Shown in pieces: positions 27,374 to 36,711 of a DNA stretch of 64,000 nt; the stretch's first letter is position 1; every line of letters starts with the position of its first letter. Under the pieces are notes generated by a model. It saw only the letters and a list, made by a program, of their open reading frames with translations. It had not been told where the DNA came from and did no database searches. Location of the stretch: contig NZ_VOIL01000001.1 in assembly GCF_007994735.1 (NCBI RefSeq), forward strand, positions 1,426,001 through 1,490,000, given 5' to 3'. This stretch comes from Nesterenkonia populi. Lineage in GTDB: Bacteria; Actinomycetota; Actinomycetes; Actinomycetales; Micrococcaceae. The position numbers and the translations under genes are program-made.

Positions 27374-28528
27374 TCACGGCTGAAGCCTGGGACCCGGCTC
27401 TCTGACCTCGGCGGTGACCTCCGCCGGGGTCAGAGCTGTTTGGGGCTCGTTCTCTGCGGCCTCCAGCTGGCCCATCGCCTCCACCTGGGGGAGGACGCGG
27501 CGTTCGATGTTGCCGATCAGGGAGTTGTAGGCCTCCACCGCCTGCCGCAGTCGGTTCCCGGTGGTGCTCAGATGCTGCCCCATGCTCTCAAGCCGCCGGT
27601 GGAGCTCCCGTGAATGGTCGATGACCTCAGCGATGTTGGCCGCCAGGCGCTCCTGACGCCAAGCAGCCTCCACCGCCTTGAGCGCGGCCAGAAGGGACGC
27701 GGGGGAGACAAGGGTGACCCCACGGGCCACCGCATGGTCCAGCAGGCCCGGGTCTGTCTCCAGGGCGGAGGACAGCAGCGACTCCGCGGGAAGGAAGCAG
27801 AACACGACCTCGGGGGAGAGATCCGCCGCCTCCCAATACCGTTTGCCCGCAAGCTCCTCGACCCGGGAGCGCAGCGCCTTGGCCTGGGCCTGCGGATCGG
27901 CGCCGCTCAACGGCGCCTTCGCGTCGATCACCAGTGTGCGGCCGCCCGGCAGCTTCACGAACAGATCCGGGCGCAGCGTCTCGCCATCCCGGTTGGCGGC
28001 GCTGGGCTGCTCGGCGAAGTCCACATGAGGGAGCATCCCGGAGGCCTCCACCACTCGGCGCAGCTGCACCTCGCCCCAGTGCCCGCGTGCCGTAGTGGAA
28101 TGCAGGGAGCCGAGAAGCGCCTGCGTAGACTCCAGGAGCCGGGCGTCGTTCTGCGCCGCAGAGGCCAGCTGCTCGGACAGCTTGGAATGCTGGGCGGACC
28201 GCTCCCTCTCCAGCTCCGCCACTTTCCGCTGCACCTCCGTGACCCCCTGACGGACCGGGTGGAGCATCTCCAGCAGCGACTCCCGCTCACGGGCGGACTC
28301 GGCCTCTGCTGATCGTTGCCGCTCCACCTCGGAGAGCCGGCCCTCAGCAGAGGCGGCACGCTGCTCGGCCTCGGCACGCTGCAGCTCCGCCTGCCGCGCC
28401 TCCTGCCGCAGCGCTGCCCCGTGGGCGTCGTGCCTGCCGCGCAGCATCACGAACACCGCCGCCGCGGCGGCGACGGCCCCCACGAGCAGGCCCAGGATCA
28501 GTCCGGTCAGAAGAGAGCTCCATTCCAT
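27374..28528 (-). CDS. rmuC: DNA recombination protein RmuC
   Basis: RmuC-family proteins limit DNA inversion and rearrangement and carry a PD-(D/E)XK-like nuclease fold. The product has 384 residues from the ATG at 28528. It has an N-terminal membrane helix (about residues 4-27), a coiled coil to about residue 130, and the RmuC core: HWGEVQLRRVVEASGM, RPDLFVKLPGGRTLVIDAKAPL and ADLSPEVVFCFLPAESLLSSAL. SPASLLAALKAVEAAWRQERLA follows. The longer upstream reading frame is rejected because it would overlap the divergent phosphatase gene. It converges with the SLC13 gene with 25 bp between stops. Confidence 0.92.
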   Translation of the reverse strand: MEWSSLLTGLILGLLVGAVAAAAAVFVMLRGRHDAHGAALRQEARQAELQRAEAEQRAASAEGRLSEVERQRSAEAESARERESLLEMLHPVRQGVTEVQRKVAELERERSAQHSKLSEQLASAAQNDARLLESTQALLGSLHSTTARGHWGEVQLRRVVEASGMLPHVDFAEQPSAANRDGETLRPDLFVKLPGGRTLVIDAKAPLSGADPQAQAKALRSRVEELAGKRYWEAADLSPEVVFCFLPAESLLSSALETDPGLLDHAVARGVTLVSPASLLAALKAVEAAWRQERLAANIAEVIDHSRELHRRLESMGQHLSTTGNRLRQAVEAYNSLIGNIERRVLPQVEAMGQLEAAENEPQTALTPAEVTAEVREPGPRLQP

Positions 28529-28622
28529 GGCACCTACAGTGCCACGCGGCTGTGACACGGCCCATGACCGGCTCGCGTAGGGTTGTCCCGGCAACATATC
28601 GACCGCAGCAGCGAGGAGCTCC

Positions 28623-29381
28623 ATGATCAGGATCCTGCTGGTCCGCCACGGGCAGACCGATTGGAACAACGACGGGCGGATGCAGGGCAGCACTGACATC
28701 GCCCTCAACGAGGAGGGGCGGACCCAGGGGCGGATCGCCGGCGGCTTCATCCGCCAGCAGAACCCCGCACAGGCGTATGTCTCCACGCTGCAGCGCACGC
28801 AGCAGACCTACGAGGAGTTCCGCCTGTCCCTGCAGCCGGAGATCCGGGCGGATCTGATCGAACGCAACCTCGGGGTCTGGGAGGGCCGGCGCGGCAAGGA
28901 CGTGCGGGCAGAGGCCCCTGATGAGTTCGCGGCCTGGCGCCGCGGCGATTTCACCCCGGAGAACGGGGAGAGCCACCAGGAGCTGCTGGAGCGGGTCACC
29001 GGCGCGTTCTTCGACATTGTCCGCAGGGCCGCCGACGCGGAGCCGACCGAGTCGGTGGACCTCAGCTTCCCGGTGCGGACCGCCGTCGTCGTCTCCCACG
29101 GAGCCTCCCTCCGGGTGCTGCTGCAGGGCCTCGGCCTCGTGCAGACCGTGCAGACCGCTCCGCTGACCAATGGTGCAGTCTCGGTGGTGGACATTCCGCT
29201 GCACGCCGGGCCGGTCTCATCCACCCTGCCCAAGGGCGGGTTCGACGATGACGCTGAGACTGCCGGCATCATCCGCAGCCTCACTGATGAGCAGATCGTC
29301 GCACAGTCCCTGCTGCGGGTCTTCAATCTCTCACCGGAGCTTCTCAGCCCTGCGGCTGCAGAGGACGCCGCGATCTACTGA
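28623..29381 (+). CDS. Histidine phosphatase family protein (phosphoglycerate mutase-like)
   Basis: The product has 252 residues. The N-terminal RHGQTDWNNDGRMQG contains the phosphohistidine RHG motif. The acid/base and second-His motif appears as VVSHGASLRVLL near residue 160. The conserved pattern of small-molecule phosphatases in this superfamily is present. The absence of the longer loops of cofactor-dependent phosphoglycerate mutase argues for a broad-specificity phosphatase; the substrate is unknown. GAGGAG just before the ATG at 28623 is the ribosome binding site. A TAGGGT box lies near 28579, giving a leader of about 35 nt. Confidence 0.85.
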   Translation: MIRILLVRHGQTDWNNDGRMQGSTDIALNEEGRTQGRIAGGFIRQQNPAQAYVSTLQRTQQTYEEFRLSLQPEIRADLIERNLGVWEGRRGKDVRAEAPDEFAAWRRGDFTPENGESHQELLERVTGAFFDIVRRAADAEPTESVDLSFPVRTAVVVSHGASLRVLLQGLGLVQTVQTAPLTNGAVSVVDIPLHAGPVSSTLPKGGFDDDAETAGIIRSLTDEQIVAQSLLRVFNLSPELLSPAAAEDAAIY

Positions 29382-29409
29382 GCCCGGCCGAGCGTCGGAG
29401 GCCCAGACG

Positions 29410-29446
29410 CGAAAGGGGCGTGACCTTCATGGTCACGCCCCTTTCG
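29410..29446. terminator. Bidirectional intrinsic terminator between convergent genes
   Basis: A perfect 16-bp stem (CGAAAGGGGCGTGACC paired with GGTCACGCCCCTTTCG) surrounds a 5-nt loop. It lies between the stop of the histidine phosphatase gene (29381) and the stop of the choline oxidase gene (29474). Read in either direction it ends in TTTCG, so it can serve both strands. It is the strongest hairpin I saw in the window. Confidence 0.85.
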
Positions 29447-29473
29447 TCTGCTCAGAGGGTCAGGCTCTGCGGC

Positions 29474-31048
29474 TCATGCCAGGCCCCTGATCAGGTCTGC
29501 GCACCGCTCGCCGATCATCATGGTGGTGATGTTCGGGTTGACGGTCGTCAGCTCCGGCATCACCGAGGCGTCCGCCACGCGCAGGCCCTCCACGCCCTTG
29601 ACCTTCAGGTCCGGGGTCAGCGGGGACATGTCATCGTCGGCAGCGCCCATCCGGACAGTGCCGGCCGGGTGATAGACGGTGTTGTGAGTGCGGTGGATGT
29701 AGTCGGTCAGCTCATCGTCCGTCTGAGCGTCCTGGCCGGGGTAGAGCTCCTGCCCGGTCCACTCGGTCATCGCCGGCTGGGCGACGATCTCGCGGGCCAG
29801 CCGGATGCCGGCGATGGCGACGCGCATGTCGTGGCCCTCCGCGTCGCTGAAGTAGCGCGGGTCCACCATCGGCTTGTCGCGGTGGTCCTTGGAGCGCAGC
29901 TTCACGGTGCCGCGGGACTTCGAGTGGGTGATGTTGGGGGTCAGGACGAAGGAGTTCTCACTGGTGGGGTAGCCCTGACGCAGCGTGTGCATGTCGAAGG
30001 GCACGGAGCCGTAGTGCATCATCAGGTCGGGGCGGCCCGGCTTGTCGGGTGTGCCGGTCCCCTCCAGGGTGTCTGCGAAGATGCCGATCTCCCAGAACTG
30101 GTATCCCTCCTCGACCATGGGCTTCTCCGCGTCCCAGCCGATGACCACCTCCGGGTGGTCCTGCAGGTTCGCGCCCACGCCGGGGGAGTGGAACCTGGTC
30201 TCGATGCCGTGCTCTGCCAGGTGCTCCTTGTCACCGATGCCGGAGAGCATCAGCAGCTTGGGGGAGTCGATGGCGCCCGCAGAGAGCACGACCTCCTTGT
30301 CGGCGAAGATCTGCTGGGTCTTGCCGAAGGCATTGCCCACCACCTTCACACCGGTGGCCCGCTCGCCCTCGAAGGTGATCTCCTTGACCCAGGTGTCGGT
30401 CAGCAGGTGGAAGTTCTCCCGGTCCAGGATCGGGTGAATGTAGGAGACGGAGGAGGAGGCGCGGGTTCCGTCCTGCTTCCTGTTGATCTGGAAGAAGTTC
30501 GCGCCCTTGACGACGGTCTCACCGCTGTTGAACTCCACGCGCGGAATGCCGAGCTGCTCGCAGGCGTCCAGGACGGCCACGCCGCAGGGGTCGTGCGGGG
30601 GGATGTTCATCAGCTCCACGGGGCCTTCCTTGCCGTGGTGCTCGCCGTCGTTCTCGTTGGTCTCGAGACGCTTGAACAGCGGCCAGGTGGTGCCCGCGTT
30701 CCAGCCCTCGGCGCCCATGGCCTCCCAGTCGTCCATGTCCTCCTTGGGCGCCCAGAAGGCGATGCAGGAGTTGTGGCTTGAGCAGCCGCCGAGCACTTTG
30801 GCGCGGGCGTGGCGCATGAAGCTGTTACCGGTCGACTGCTCCTCGATCGGGTAGTCCCAGTCGTATCCGGACTCCAGCAGCTCCATCCAGCGGTTCAGCT
30901 GCAGGATGACGTCCTTGCCCTGGTCGGTGGGGCCGGCCTCCAGCAGGGCCACCTGAACGCTGGGATCCTCGGAGAGGCGGGCGGCCACGGCGGCGCCGGC
31001 GGAGCCGCCGCCGACCACCACGTAGTCGAAAGTCTTGTCTTCAGCCAT
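29474..31048 (-). CDS. codA: Choline oxidase (CodA-type GMC oxidoreductase)
   Basis: This flavoenzyme oxidises choline through betaine aldehyde to glycine betaine with oxygen, releasing hydrogen peroxide. The product has 524 residues and an N-terminal GGGSAGAAVAARL FAD motif. From my knowledge of Arthrobacter globiformis CodA it follows that enzyme closely, more than BetA. GGCSSHNSC holds the His that binds FAD covalently (His99) and Ser101. DHPE matches His310/Glu312, FWEIGIF Trp331, MMHYG His351, VPF Phe357, TVYHP Val464-His466, and NPN Asn510. It is the last gene of an operon after the BCCT transporter and betB. The labels choline dehydrogenase or GMC oxidoreductase would be the generic alternatives. 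Confidence 0.88.
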   Translation of the reverse strand: MAEDKTFDYVVVGGGSAGAAVAARLSEDPSVQVALLEAGPTDQGKDVILQLNRWMELLESGYDWDYPIEEQSTGNSFMRHARAKVLGGCSSHNSCIAFWAPKEDMDDWEAMGAEGWNAGTTWPLFKRLETNENDGEHHGKEGPVELMNIPPHDPCGVAVLDACEQLGIPRVEFNSGETVVKGANFFQINRKQDGTRASSSVSYIHPILDRENFHLLTDTWVKEITFEGERATGVKVVGNAFGKTQQIFADKEVVLSAGAIDSPKLLMLSGIGDKEHLAEHGIETRFHSPGVGANLQDHPEVVIGWDAEKPMVEEGYQFWEIGIFADTLEGTGTPDKPGRPDLMMHYGSVPFDMHTLRQGYPTSENSFVLTPNITHSKSRGTVKLRSKDHRDKPMVDPRYFSDAEGHDMRVAIAGIRLAREIVAQPAMTEWTGQELYPGQDAQTDDELTDYIHRTHNTVYHPAGTVRMGAADDDMSPLTPDLKVKGVEGLRVADASVMPELTTVNPNITTMMIGERCADLIRGLA

Positions 31049-31066
31049 GAATGTGCTCCTTCAGGT

Positions 31067-32545
31067 TCACTGGTTGGGCATGCGGAACCAGCCGGTGACG
31101 GCCGGTGCAGTGTTCTCGTAGATGTGCTTGGCCTCGCGGTACTCCTCGAAGCCGGCGATGCCGAGCTCGCGGCCCACGCCGGACTGCTTGAAGCCGCCCC
31201 ACTCGGCCTGCGGCAGGTAGGGGTGGTAGTCGTTGATCCAAATGGTGCCGTGGCGCAGGCGGGAGGAGACCCGGTGGGCGGTGCCGGAGGCGGAGGTCCA
31301 TACGGCCCCGGCGAGGCCGTAGACGGTGTCGTTGGCGGTCTCGACGGCTTCCTCCTCGGTGGTGAAGGTCTCCACGGTGATGACCGGGCCGAAGGACTCC
31401 TCGGTGACCACGTAGTCGCCGCGCTTGACGTTGTCGAGCACGGTGGGGGCGTAGAAGCACCCGTCCTTGTGCTCCTCACCGCCGAAGTGGCCGCCGGTGC
31501 GCAGCACGTTGCCCTCCCCGATGCCCTTCTGCACGTAGGCGTGGACCTTCTCACGGTGCTCGGCGCTGATCAGCGGGCCGGTCTCGGCGTTCTCGTCGAA
31601 CGGGCCGCCCATCCTGATGCTCTCGGCACGGCGGACCAGCTCGTCGACGAACTTCTCCTTGATGGACTCCTCGACGATCAGCCGCACGCCGGCCGAGCAG
31701 ACCTGCCCGGAGTCGACGAAGCCGGCGTTGAGGGCGTTGTCCACCGCAGCGTCGAAGTCTGCGTCGGCGAAGACCACGTTGGGGTTCTTGCCGCCCAGCT
31801 CCAGAGCGATCTTCTTCACCGTCTCGGAGGCTGAGGACATGATCTTGCGGCCGGTCACCAGGCCGCCGGTGAAGGAGATGAGGTCCACGTCCGGGTGAGT
31901 GGACAGGGGGGCGCCTGCAGTGGCCCCGGGGCCGGTGACCAGGTTGGCCGCACCGGCGGGCAGGCCCAGCTTGTCGAAGACGTCCATGATGAGGATGCCG
32001 GTGTGCGGAGTCAGCTCGGCGGGCTTAAGGATCAGGCTGTTGCCGGCGGCCAGGGCCGGGGCCAGCTTCCAGGCGGCCTGCAGCAGCGGGAAGTTCCAGG
32101 GGGTGATCATTCCGCAGACGCCGACGGGCTCGTAGACGACCTTGGAGACCACCGAGGGGTCACCGGCGTCGACCACGCGGCCGGCGTCCTGGTCTGCCAG
32201 CTTCGCGAAGTGCTTGAAGCAGGCGATGATGTCGTCCATGTCGATCTCGGCCTCGACCAGCCGCTTGCCGGTGTCGAGGGCCTCAGCGCGTGCGAACTCG
32301 TCCTTGCGCTCGGTGAGCTGCTCGGCGACCTTGAACAGGAAGTCGCCGCGCTCAGCGGCGGGGGTGTCTGCCCAGACTCGGGAGTCGAATGCCTTCTTGG
32401 CCGCTGCGATCGCGGCTTCGGCGTCGGCGGTGCCGGCCTCCGAGACGATGCCCACCTCGGAGCCGTCCGCGGGGCAGGAGATGGTGCGGGTCTCGCCAGA
32501 GGCGGCTGGGACCCACTGTCCGTCGATGAACAGGGTGGCGGTCAT
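31067..32545 (-). CDS. betB: Betaine-aldehyde dehydrogenase (aldehyde dehydrogenase superfamily)
   Basis: The enzyme oxidises betaine aldehyde to glycine betaine with NAD(P)+. The product has 492 residues, normal for the family. It shows the Rossmann-linked PWNFPLLQAAWKLAPALAAGN, ALELGGKNPNVVF with the general-base Glu, DSGQVCSAGVRL with the catalytic Cys, and EESFGPVITV. It is 18 bp upstream of codA and 127 bp downstream of the BCCT transporter on the same strand. Choline oxidase can do both steps alone, so BetB may pull the aldehyde that leaks from CodA, or oxidise a related aldehyde. Confidence 0.92.
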   Translation of the reverse strand: MTATLFIDGQWVPAASGETRTISCPADGSEVGIVSEAGTADAEAAIAAAKKAFDSRVWADTPAAERGDFLFKVAEQLTERKDEFARAEALDTGKRLVEAEIDMDDIIACFKHFAKLADQDAGRVVDAGDPSVVSKVVYEPVGVCGMITPWNFPLLQAAWKLAPALAAGNSLILKPAELTPHTGILIMDVFDKLGLPAGAANLVTGPGATAGAPLSTHPDVDLISFTGGLVTGRKIMSSASETVKKIALELGGKNPNVVFADADFDAAVDNALNAGFVDSGQVCSAGVRLIVEESIKEKFVDELVRRAESIRMGGPFDENAETGPLISAEHREKVHAYVQKGIGEGNVLRTGGHFGGEEHKDGCFYAPTVLDNVKRGDYVVTEESFGPVITVETFTTEEEAVETANDTVYGLAGAVWTSASGTAHRVSSRLRHGTIWINDYHPYLPQAEWGGFKQSGVGRELGIAGFEEYREAKHIYENTAPAVTGWFRMPNQ

Positions 32546-32672
32546 GGGAATGCTCCTGGGGTTGGGGCTTCGGTGAAAAGGTGCGCGGAAAGCGGGTCTG
32601 ACGCGTTTCCGGCGTCGTGCTCCACTCTAACCAGGGGGCACGACGCCGGAACTGCGGCTGGGGGAGGTTCGC

Positions 32673-34814
32673 CTAGTCCGACGGGCGGACGCGGGAGGAG
32701 TCCCAGTCGGTGGGAATCGTTCCAGTGTCCAGGGTCACAGAGGGACCGGGCGCCTGTTCGTTCATGGTCAGCACGGTCAGGTGCCGCTCGTAGGAGTCGA
32801 GCACATCGGTGATCAGCTGCTCCTTGGAGTAGCCGAAGATGTCATGCCCGGAGGAGCCGGTGGCGGAGAAGATCTCCACCCGGTGGTAGGTGTCCTCGGC
32901 ATTGCGGAAGTTCAGCGCGAAGCTGGGCACCGCGTACTCCACCGGGTAGGCCTGGTACTTGAAGACCGTCTCATCGCCGAAGTCCACGCGCAGGTCGATC
33001 TGCTGCAGGCCGGACTCTGGGACGGTGCCGCGCTCACAGATGACATCCGCGCCGGCGGCTGTCATCGCCTCGGCCACCTCTTCGATGGCAGGGATGGCGG
33101 TGCTGGTCAGGTACTCATCCACCTCATCAGGCGTGGGGTAGTGCATGTGGCGGCGCAGGCGCCGCTTCCACCGGCCCTGCCCGGGCTCCCCGGCCTCGGC
33201 GATGCGCTCCGACAGCGCAGAGGGAAGCTGGGCCTCCTTGGAGTCCTGGGCGTAGGTCTCCATGCGCAGGGCGCGCCAGACGCTGAGCATGAGCATGTAC
33301 AGCACCAGCGAGAGCGGCAGGCCCAGGATCACCGCGGCCATCTGCAGGGTATAGATGCCGTCCAGGGTCAGCATCACCAGGGTGAGCGCACCGATGATGA
33401 CTGACCAGAGGACACGCAGCCACGGCGGGCCGTCGCCGCTGCCCACGCTGGTTCGGGAGGTGAAGTTCGCCAGGATCAGGGCGCCCGAGTCGGCGGAGGT
33501 GACGTAGAACAGCAGGCCGACCAGCACCGAGACGCCCACGGCGAAGGTGGCACCGGGGTACTCGGCGATCAGCGCGAAGTAGCCCGAGCCCTCCGCGTCC
33601 AAGGCTGCGTCGGCGAAGTCAGCGTCGCCGCCCATCATCCGGGTGACGGTCGCGTTGCCGAAGATGGAGATCCACAGGGCGTTGAACGCGAAGGGAACCA
33701 GCAGAACGCCGATGATGAACTGGCGCAGGGTGCGGCCTCGGGAGATGCGGGCCAGGAAGAGACCCACGAAAAGGGACCAGGCCATCCACCAGGTCCAGAA
33801 GAAGATGGTCCACCATTCCATCCACTCCCAGGACAGCCAGTCCTCAGAGGTCTCGAAGGCGAACGTCTCGGTGAGCATGCCGGGGAACATGGCGAAGAAG
33901 TCGCCGATGTTCTTCACCAGCATGTTCAGCAGGGCCATGGTCTCGCCGGCGATGAGCACGTAGAGCATCAGGGCGACGGCGGCCAGCACGTTGAGCTCAG
34001 AGAGGCGGCGGATGCCCTTCTCCACGCCGGAGTAGGTGGAGAAGGTCACCACGATGGCCGCCAGCACGATCAGGGAGGCCTGCACCGCCGTCGTCGTCTC
34101 GATGCCGAACATGAAGTTCAGGCCGAAGGAGAGGAAGACCACTCCGATGCCGAGGCTGGTGGCGATGCCGAAGATGGTGCCCAGCACCGCGGCGATCTCC
34201 ACGGCGTCGCCGGCTGCGCCCTGGGCGCGCTTGCCGATGATCGGGTAGAGGGCGCTGCGGATCGCCAGCGGCAGGTGGTAGCGGTAGGCGAAGAGGCCGA
34301 AGGTCATTCCGGTCAGGGCGTACATGGCCCAGCCGGGGATGCCGTAGTGGAACATCGTCCACAGGGCGGCCTCCTCGGCGGCCTGCACCGACTCCGGCTC
34401 AGCGCCCCCGGGGCCCGCCAGATAGTTGGTGGCCGGGCCGACCACCGAGAAGAACATGAGGTCCACGCCGATGCCGGCGGCGAAGAGCATTGATGCCCAT
34501 GTGAACAGGCTGAACTTCGGCTTGGAGTGGTCCGGGCCCAGACGGGTCTTGCCGACTCGGGTGAACGCAATGATCAGCACGAAGACGACGATGATCGCCG
34601 CGGTCAGAACGAAGTACCAGCCCAGGTACTGGGAGAGCCACACGAATGCGCTCTCCATGGCGCCGTAGGTGGCGTCGGGCCAAATGGCGGCGATCGCGGT
34701 GAAGGCAACGATGATCACCGCGGAGGTGATGAAGACCGGCCAGTGGACTTGGGAGGCGGCAGGCTCGGCCGGCTTCGCCTCCGACGTATCAGTATCTGCG
34801 GGCGCGGACGCCAT
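32673..34814 (-). CDS. betT: BCCT family betaine/choline/carnitine transporter
   Basis: The product is a 713-residue secondary transporter, sodium- or proton-driven, for quaternary amines. It has 12 hydrophobic helices up to about residue 530, then a hydrophilic C-terminal region of about 180 residues. The family signature is plain: the Gly-rich stretch near IASLGIGVVF-type ATSLGIGVVFLSFGLNFMF, and WWTIFFWTWWMAWSLFVGLFLARISRGR-like helix 8 with its aromatic box. The long C-terminal tail is typical of osmotically regulated BetT-type carriers. The start is supported by AAAGGA 8 nt upstream. It heads the choline operon; choline is the likely substrate, with betaine possible. Confidence 0.92.
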   Translation of the reverse strand: MASAPADTDTSEAKPAEPAASQVHWPVFITSAVIIVAFTAIAAIWPDATYGAMESAFVWLSQYLGWYFVLTAAIIVVFVLIIAFTRVGKTRLGPDHSKPKFSLFTWASMLFAAGIGVDLMFFSVVGPATNYLAGPGGAEPESVQAAEEAALWTMFHYGIPGWAMYALTGMTFGLFAYRYHLPLAIRSALYPIIGKRAQGAAGDAVEIAAVLGTIFGIATSLGIGVVFLSFGLNFMFGIETTTAVQASLIVLAAIVVTFSTYSGVEKGIRRLSELNVLAAVALMLYVLIAGETMALLNMLVKNIGDFFAMFPGMLTETFAFETSEDWLSWEWMEWWTIFFWTWWMAWSLFVGLFLARISRGRTLRQFIIGVLLVPFAFNALWISIFGNATVTRMMGGDADFADAALDAEGSGYFALIAEYPGATFAVGVSVLVGLLFYVTSADSGALILANFTSRTSVGSGDGPPWLRVLWSVIIGALTLVMLTLDGIYTLQMAAVILGLPLSLVLYMLMLSVWRALRMETYAQDSKEAQLPSALSERIAEAGEPGQGRWKRRLRRHMHYPTPDEVDEYLTSTAIPAIEEVAEAMTAAGADVICERGTVPESGLQQIDLRVDFGDETVFKYQAYPVEYAVPSFALNFRNAEDTYHRVEIFSATGSSGHDIFGYSKEQLITDVLDSYERHLTVLTMNEQAPGPSVTLDTGTIPTDWDSSRVRPSD

Positions 34815-34848
34815 GAAGCTGTTCCTTTCAGTTGTCTACCTCATCGGT

Positions 34849-34880
34849 GTGCACAGCTCTCCCCCTCAGGGTGAGTGCAC
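34849..34880. repeat. Paired GTGCAC palindromes upstream of the BCCT gene
   Basis: Two identical GTGCAC hexamers, each self-complementary, lie at 34849-34854 and 34875-34880, about 26 bp apart, in the 5' region of the choline operon. They could be half-sites of a regulator or form an RNA stem over the intervening C-rich segment. The evidence is positional only. Confidence 0.25.
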
Positions 34881-35004
34881 GGCGGTTCCAGTGATTTCAG
34901 CAATCGAAGTGCGTATCAGGTTAGAACAATTCTGAGTATCTTTTGAGCGCGTTACGAGCTTGTGCTCAGCAAGTGTCGCCTGCGTGACGTTCTTCCCCGC
35001 GCGA

Positions 35005-35010
35005 TAGGGT
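35005..35010 (+). promoter_or_regulatory. Putative -10 box of ychF
   Basis: TAGGGT lies 8 nt before the GTG at 35019, which is the start codon expected from the conserved MALTIGIVGLPNVGKS-type N-terminus of YchF. The spacing predicts a leaderless message. No clear -35 hexamer is present. Confidence 0.45.
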
Positions 35011-35018
35011 GGATGACC

Positions 35019-36116
35019 GTGGCACTGACTATCGGCATCGTGGGGCTTCCCAATGTGGGCAAGTCGACCCTCTTCAACGCACTGACCAAGCAGACGATCC
35101 TCGCGGCGAACTACCCCTTCGCGACCATTGAGCCGAACGTCGGCATCGTCGACCTGCCCGACGAACGGCTGAACAAGCTCGCGGAGATCTTCGGCAGCCA
35201 GAAGATCATCCCGGCCACGGTCTCGTTCGTAGACATCGCGGGCATCGTCAAGGGCGCCTCCGAGGGGGAGGGGCTGGGCAACCAGTTCCTCGCGACCATT
35301 CGTGAGGCCCACGCGATCGCCCAGGTGGTGCGCGTCTTTGAGGATGAGAACGTCACTCATGTGGACGGCAGAGTGGACCCCACCTCCGACATGGAGACGA
35401 TCAACACTGAGCTGATCCTCGCTGACATGCAGACCCTCGAGAACGCCATACCCAAGCTCGAGAAGCAGGTCTCGGGCAAGAAGGCCGAGAAGTCCACCCT
35501 GGACGCCTACCTTGCAGCTCAGAAGGTGCTTGAGGGCGGGCAGACCATCTTCTCAGCGTCTTCCTCTCTGGATATGGGAGAGCTGAAGCAGCTCAGCCTG
35601 CTGACGGCCAAGCCGCAGATCTACGTGTTCAACGCAGACGAGTCAGTGCTCGGCTCGGAGGAGAAGCAGGCAGAGCTCCGGAAGTCCGTGGCTCCCGCCC
35701 AGGCAGTGTTCCTGGACGCCAAGTTCGAGTCCGACCTCGTGGACATGTCCGCGGAGGAGGCCGCCGAGATGCTGGAGATGAACGGACAGGACGAGTCCGG
35801 TCTGGACCAGCTCGCCCGAGTGGGCTTCGACACCCTGGGCCTGCAGACGTATCTGACAGCAGGGCCCAAGGAGGCCCGGGCCTGGACCATCAACAAGGGC
35901 GACACCGCCCCTGAAGCGGCCGGTGTGATCCACACGGACTTCCAGAAGGGCTTCATCAAGGCCGAAATAGTCAGCTTCGAAGACCTCGTGGCGGCCGGTT
36001 CCATGAATAGTGCGAAGGCCGCGGGCAAGGTCCGGCTCGAGGGCAAGGAATACATCATGAAGGATGGAGACGTGGTCGACTTCAAGAGCGGACTGGCCTC
36101 GGGCGGGAAGAAGTAG
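35019..36116 (+). CDS. ychF: Redox-regulated ATPase/GTPase YchF
   Basis: YchF is an OBG-family P-loop NTPase that prefers ATP and associates with ribosomes; it acts in oxidative-stress response and translation. From the GTG at 35019 the product has 365 residues, the family norm. The G1 motif GLPNVGKST is at the N-terminus and the G3 region is DIAGIVKGASEGEGLGNQF. NADES replaces the NKxD specificity motif, as in this family. A coiled coil and a C-terminal TGS domain (RAWTINKGDTAPEAAGVIH) follow. I reject the upstream ATGs because the protein family begins at this point and the -10 box lies between them. Confidence 0.95.
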   Translation: MALTIGIVGLPNVGKSTLFNALTKQTILAANYPFATIEPNVGIVDLPDERLNKLAEIFGSQKIIPATVSFVDIAGIVKGASEGEGLGNQFLATIREAHAIAQVVRVFEDENVTHVDGRVDPTSDMETINTELILADMQTLENAIPKLEKQVSGKKAEKSTLDAYLAAQKVLEGGQTIFSASSSLDMGELKQLSLLTAKPQIYVFNADESVLGSEEKQAELRKSVAPAQAVFLDAKFESDLVDMSAEEAAEMLEMNGQDESGLDQLARVGFDTLGLQTYLTAGPKEARAWTINKGDTAPEAAGVIHTDFQKGFIKAEIVSFEDLVAAGSMNSAKAAGKVRLEGKEYIMKDGDVVDFKSGLASGGKK

Positions 36117-36155
36117 GCCTGGGCACTTCCGCTCTCTTAGGTCCCTGGGGCAGGT

Positions 36156-36551
36156 CTATTTCCCCCGGAGCTCGCGGCGGGCCTGGCCGATGACGCGGTC
36201 GCGGCGGAACAGCAGCTCCAGGTGCTTCATCTGAGCATCCACCTGCCCTTTCCCCGAGGAGAACGCCTCGAGGGTCTCCTTGTACTGCTTCTCGAAGGCC
36301 GTCCAGTCCTTCTTCTTCAGTTGCGGGGCCAAAGCGCGCAGCTCTTCGATAGCGCGCTGGGCCTCCGCTCCCTGGGAGTGCGCTTCCGCAGTCACTTCGG
36401 CCAGCAGCTGCAGCTGGCCCTGCTTGTCCAGCCCCTTCTTTCCTGAGTCCAGGTTGTCGAGCAGGGAGAATCCGCCGACCAGCAGGAGCAGAGCCAGCAC
36501 GCAGCCGAACACCAGCATCACAATTTCTGCAGCGCTGAACCCATCACCCAT
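36156..36551 (-). CDS. Membrane-anchored coiled-coil protein, function unknown
   Basis: The product has 131 residues. One hydrophobic helix at about residues 9-31 is followed by a charged, mainly helical cytoplasmic or periplasmic region rich in Lys, Glu and Gln, with a heptad-like pattern. No enzyme motif is visible. It converges with ychF, with 39 bp between stops. I do not recognise the family. Confidence 0.6.
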   Translation of the reverse strand: MGDGFSAAEIVMLVFGCVLALLLLVGGFSLLDNLDSGKKGLDKQGQLQLLAEVTAEAHSQGAEAQRAIEELRALAPQLKKKDWTAFEKQYKETLEAFSSGKGQVDAQMKHLELLFRRDRVIGQARRELRGK

Positions 36552-36657
36552 ACCCTTGCTCCTGTCCGTACGGCCATGCTCTCCCGGAGGATTCTAGTGT
36601 CCTCTGTGCCGTGATGCTGAGCTGAGAGCAGCTAGAGCTTCCGCGGCGCCGGAGAGG

Positions 36658-36711
36658 CGCTGAAGACGATCATCCCCTTCTTCAGCGACAAGCCCTGACC
36701 CGTCCAGGGCT
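36658..36711 (-). terminator. Double hairpin downstream of the LuxR-type regulator gene
   Basis: Two stems lie directly after the regulator gene on the minus strand. AGCCCTG/CAGGGCT (36691-36711) has a 7-nt loop and touches the stop codon. CGCTGAAGA/TCTTCAGCG (36658-36687) has a 12-nt loop. No gene lies between 36552 and 36710, and the hairpins probably end the regulator transcript. Confidence 0.5.
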
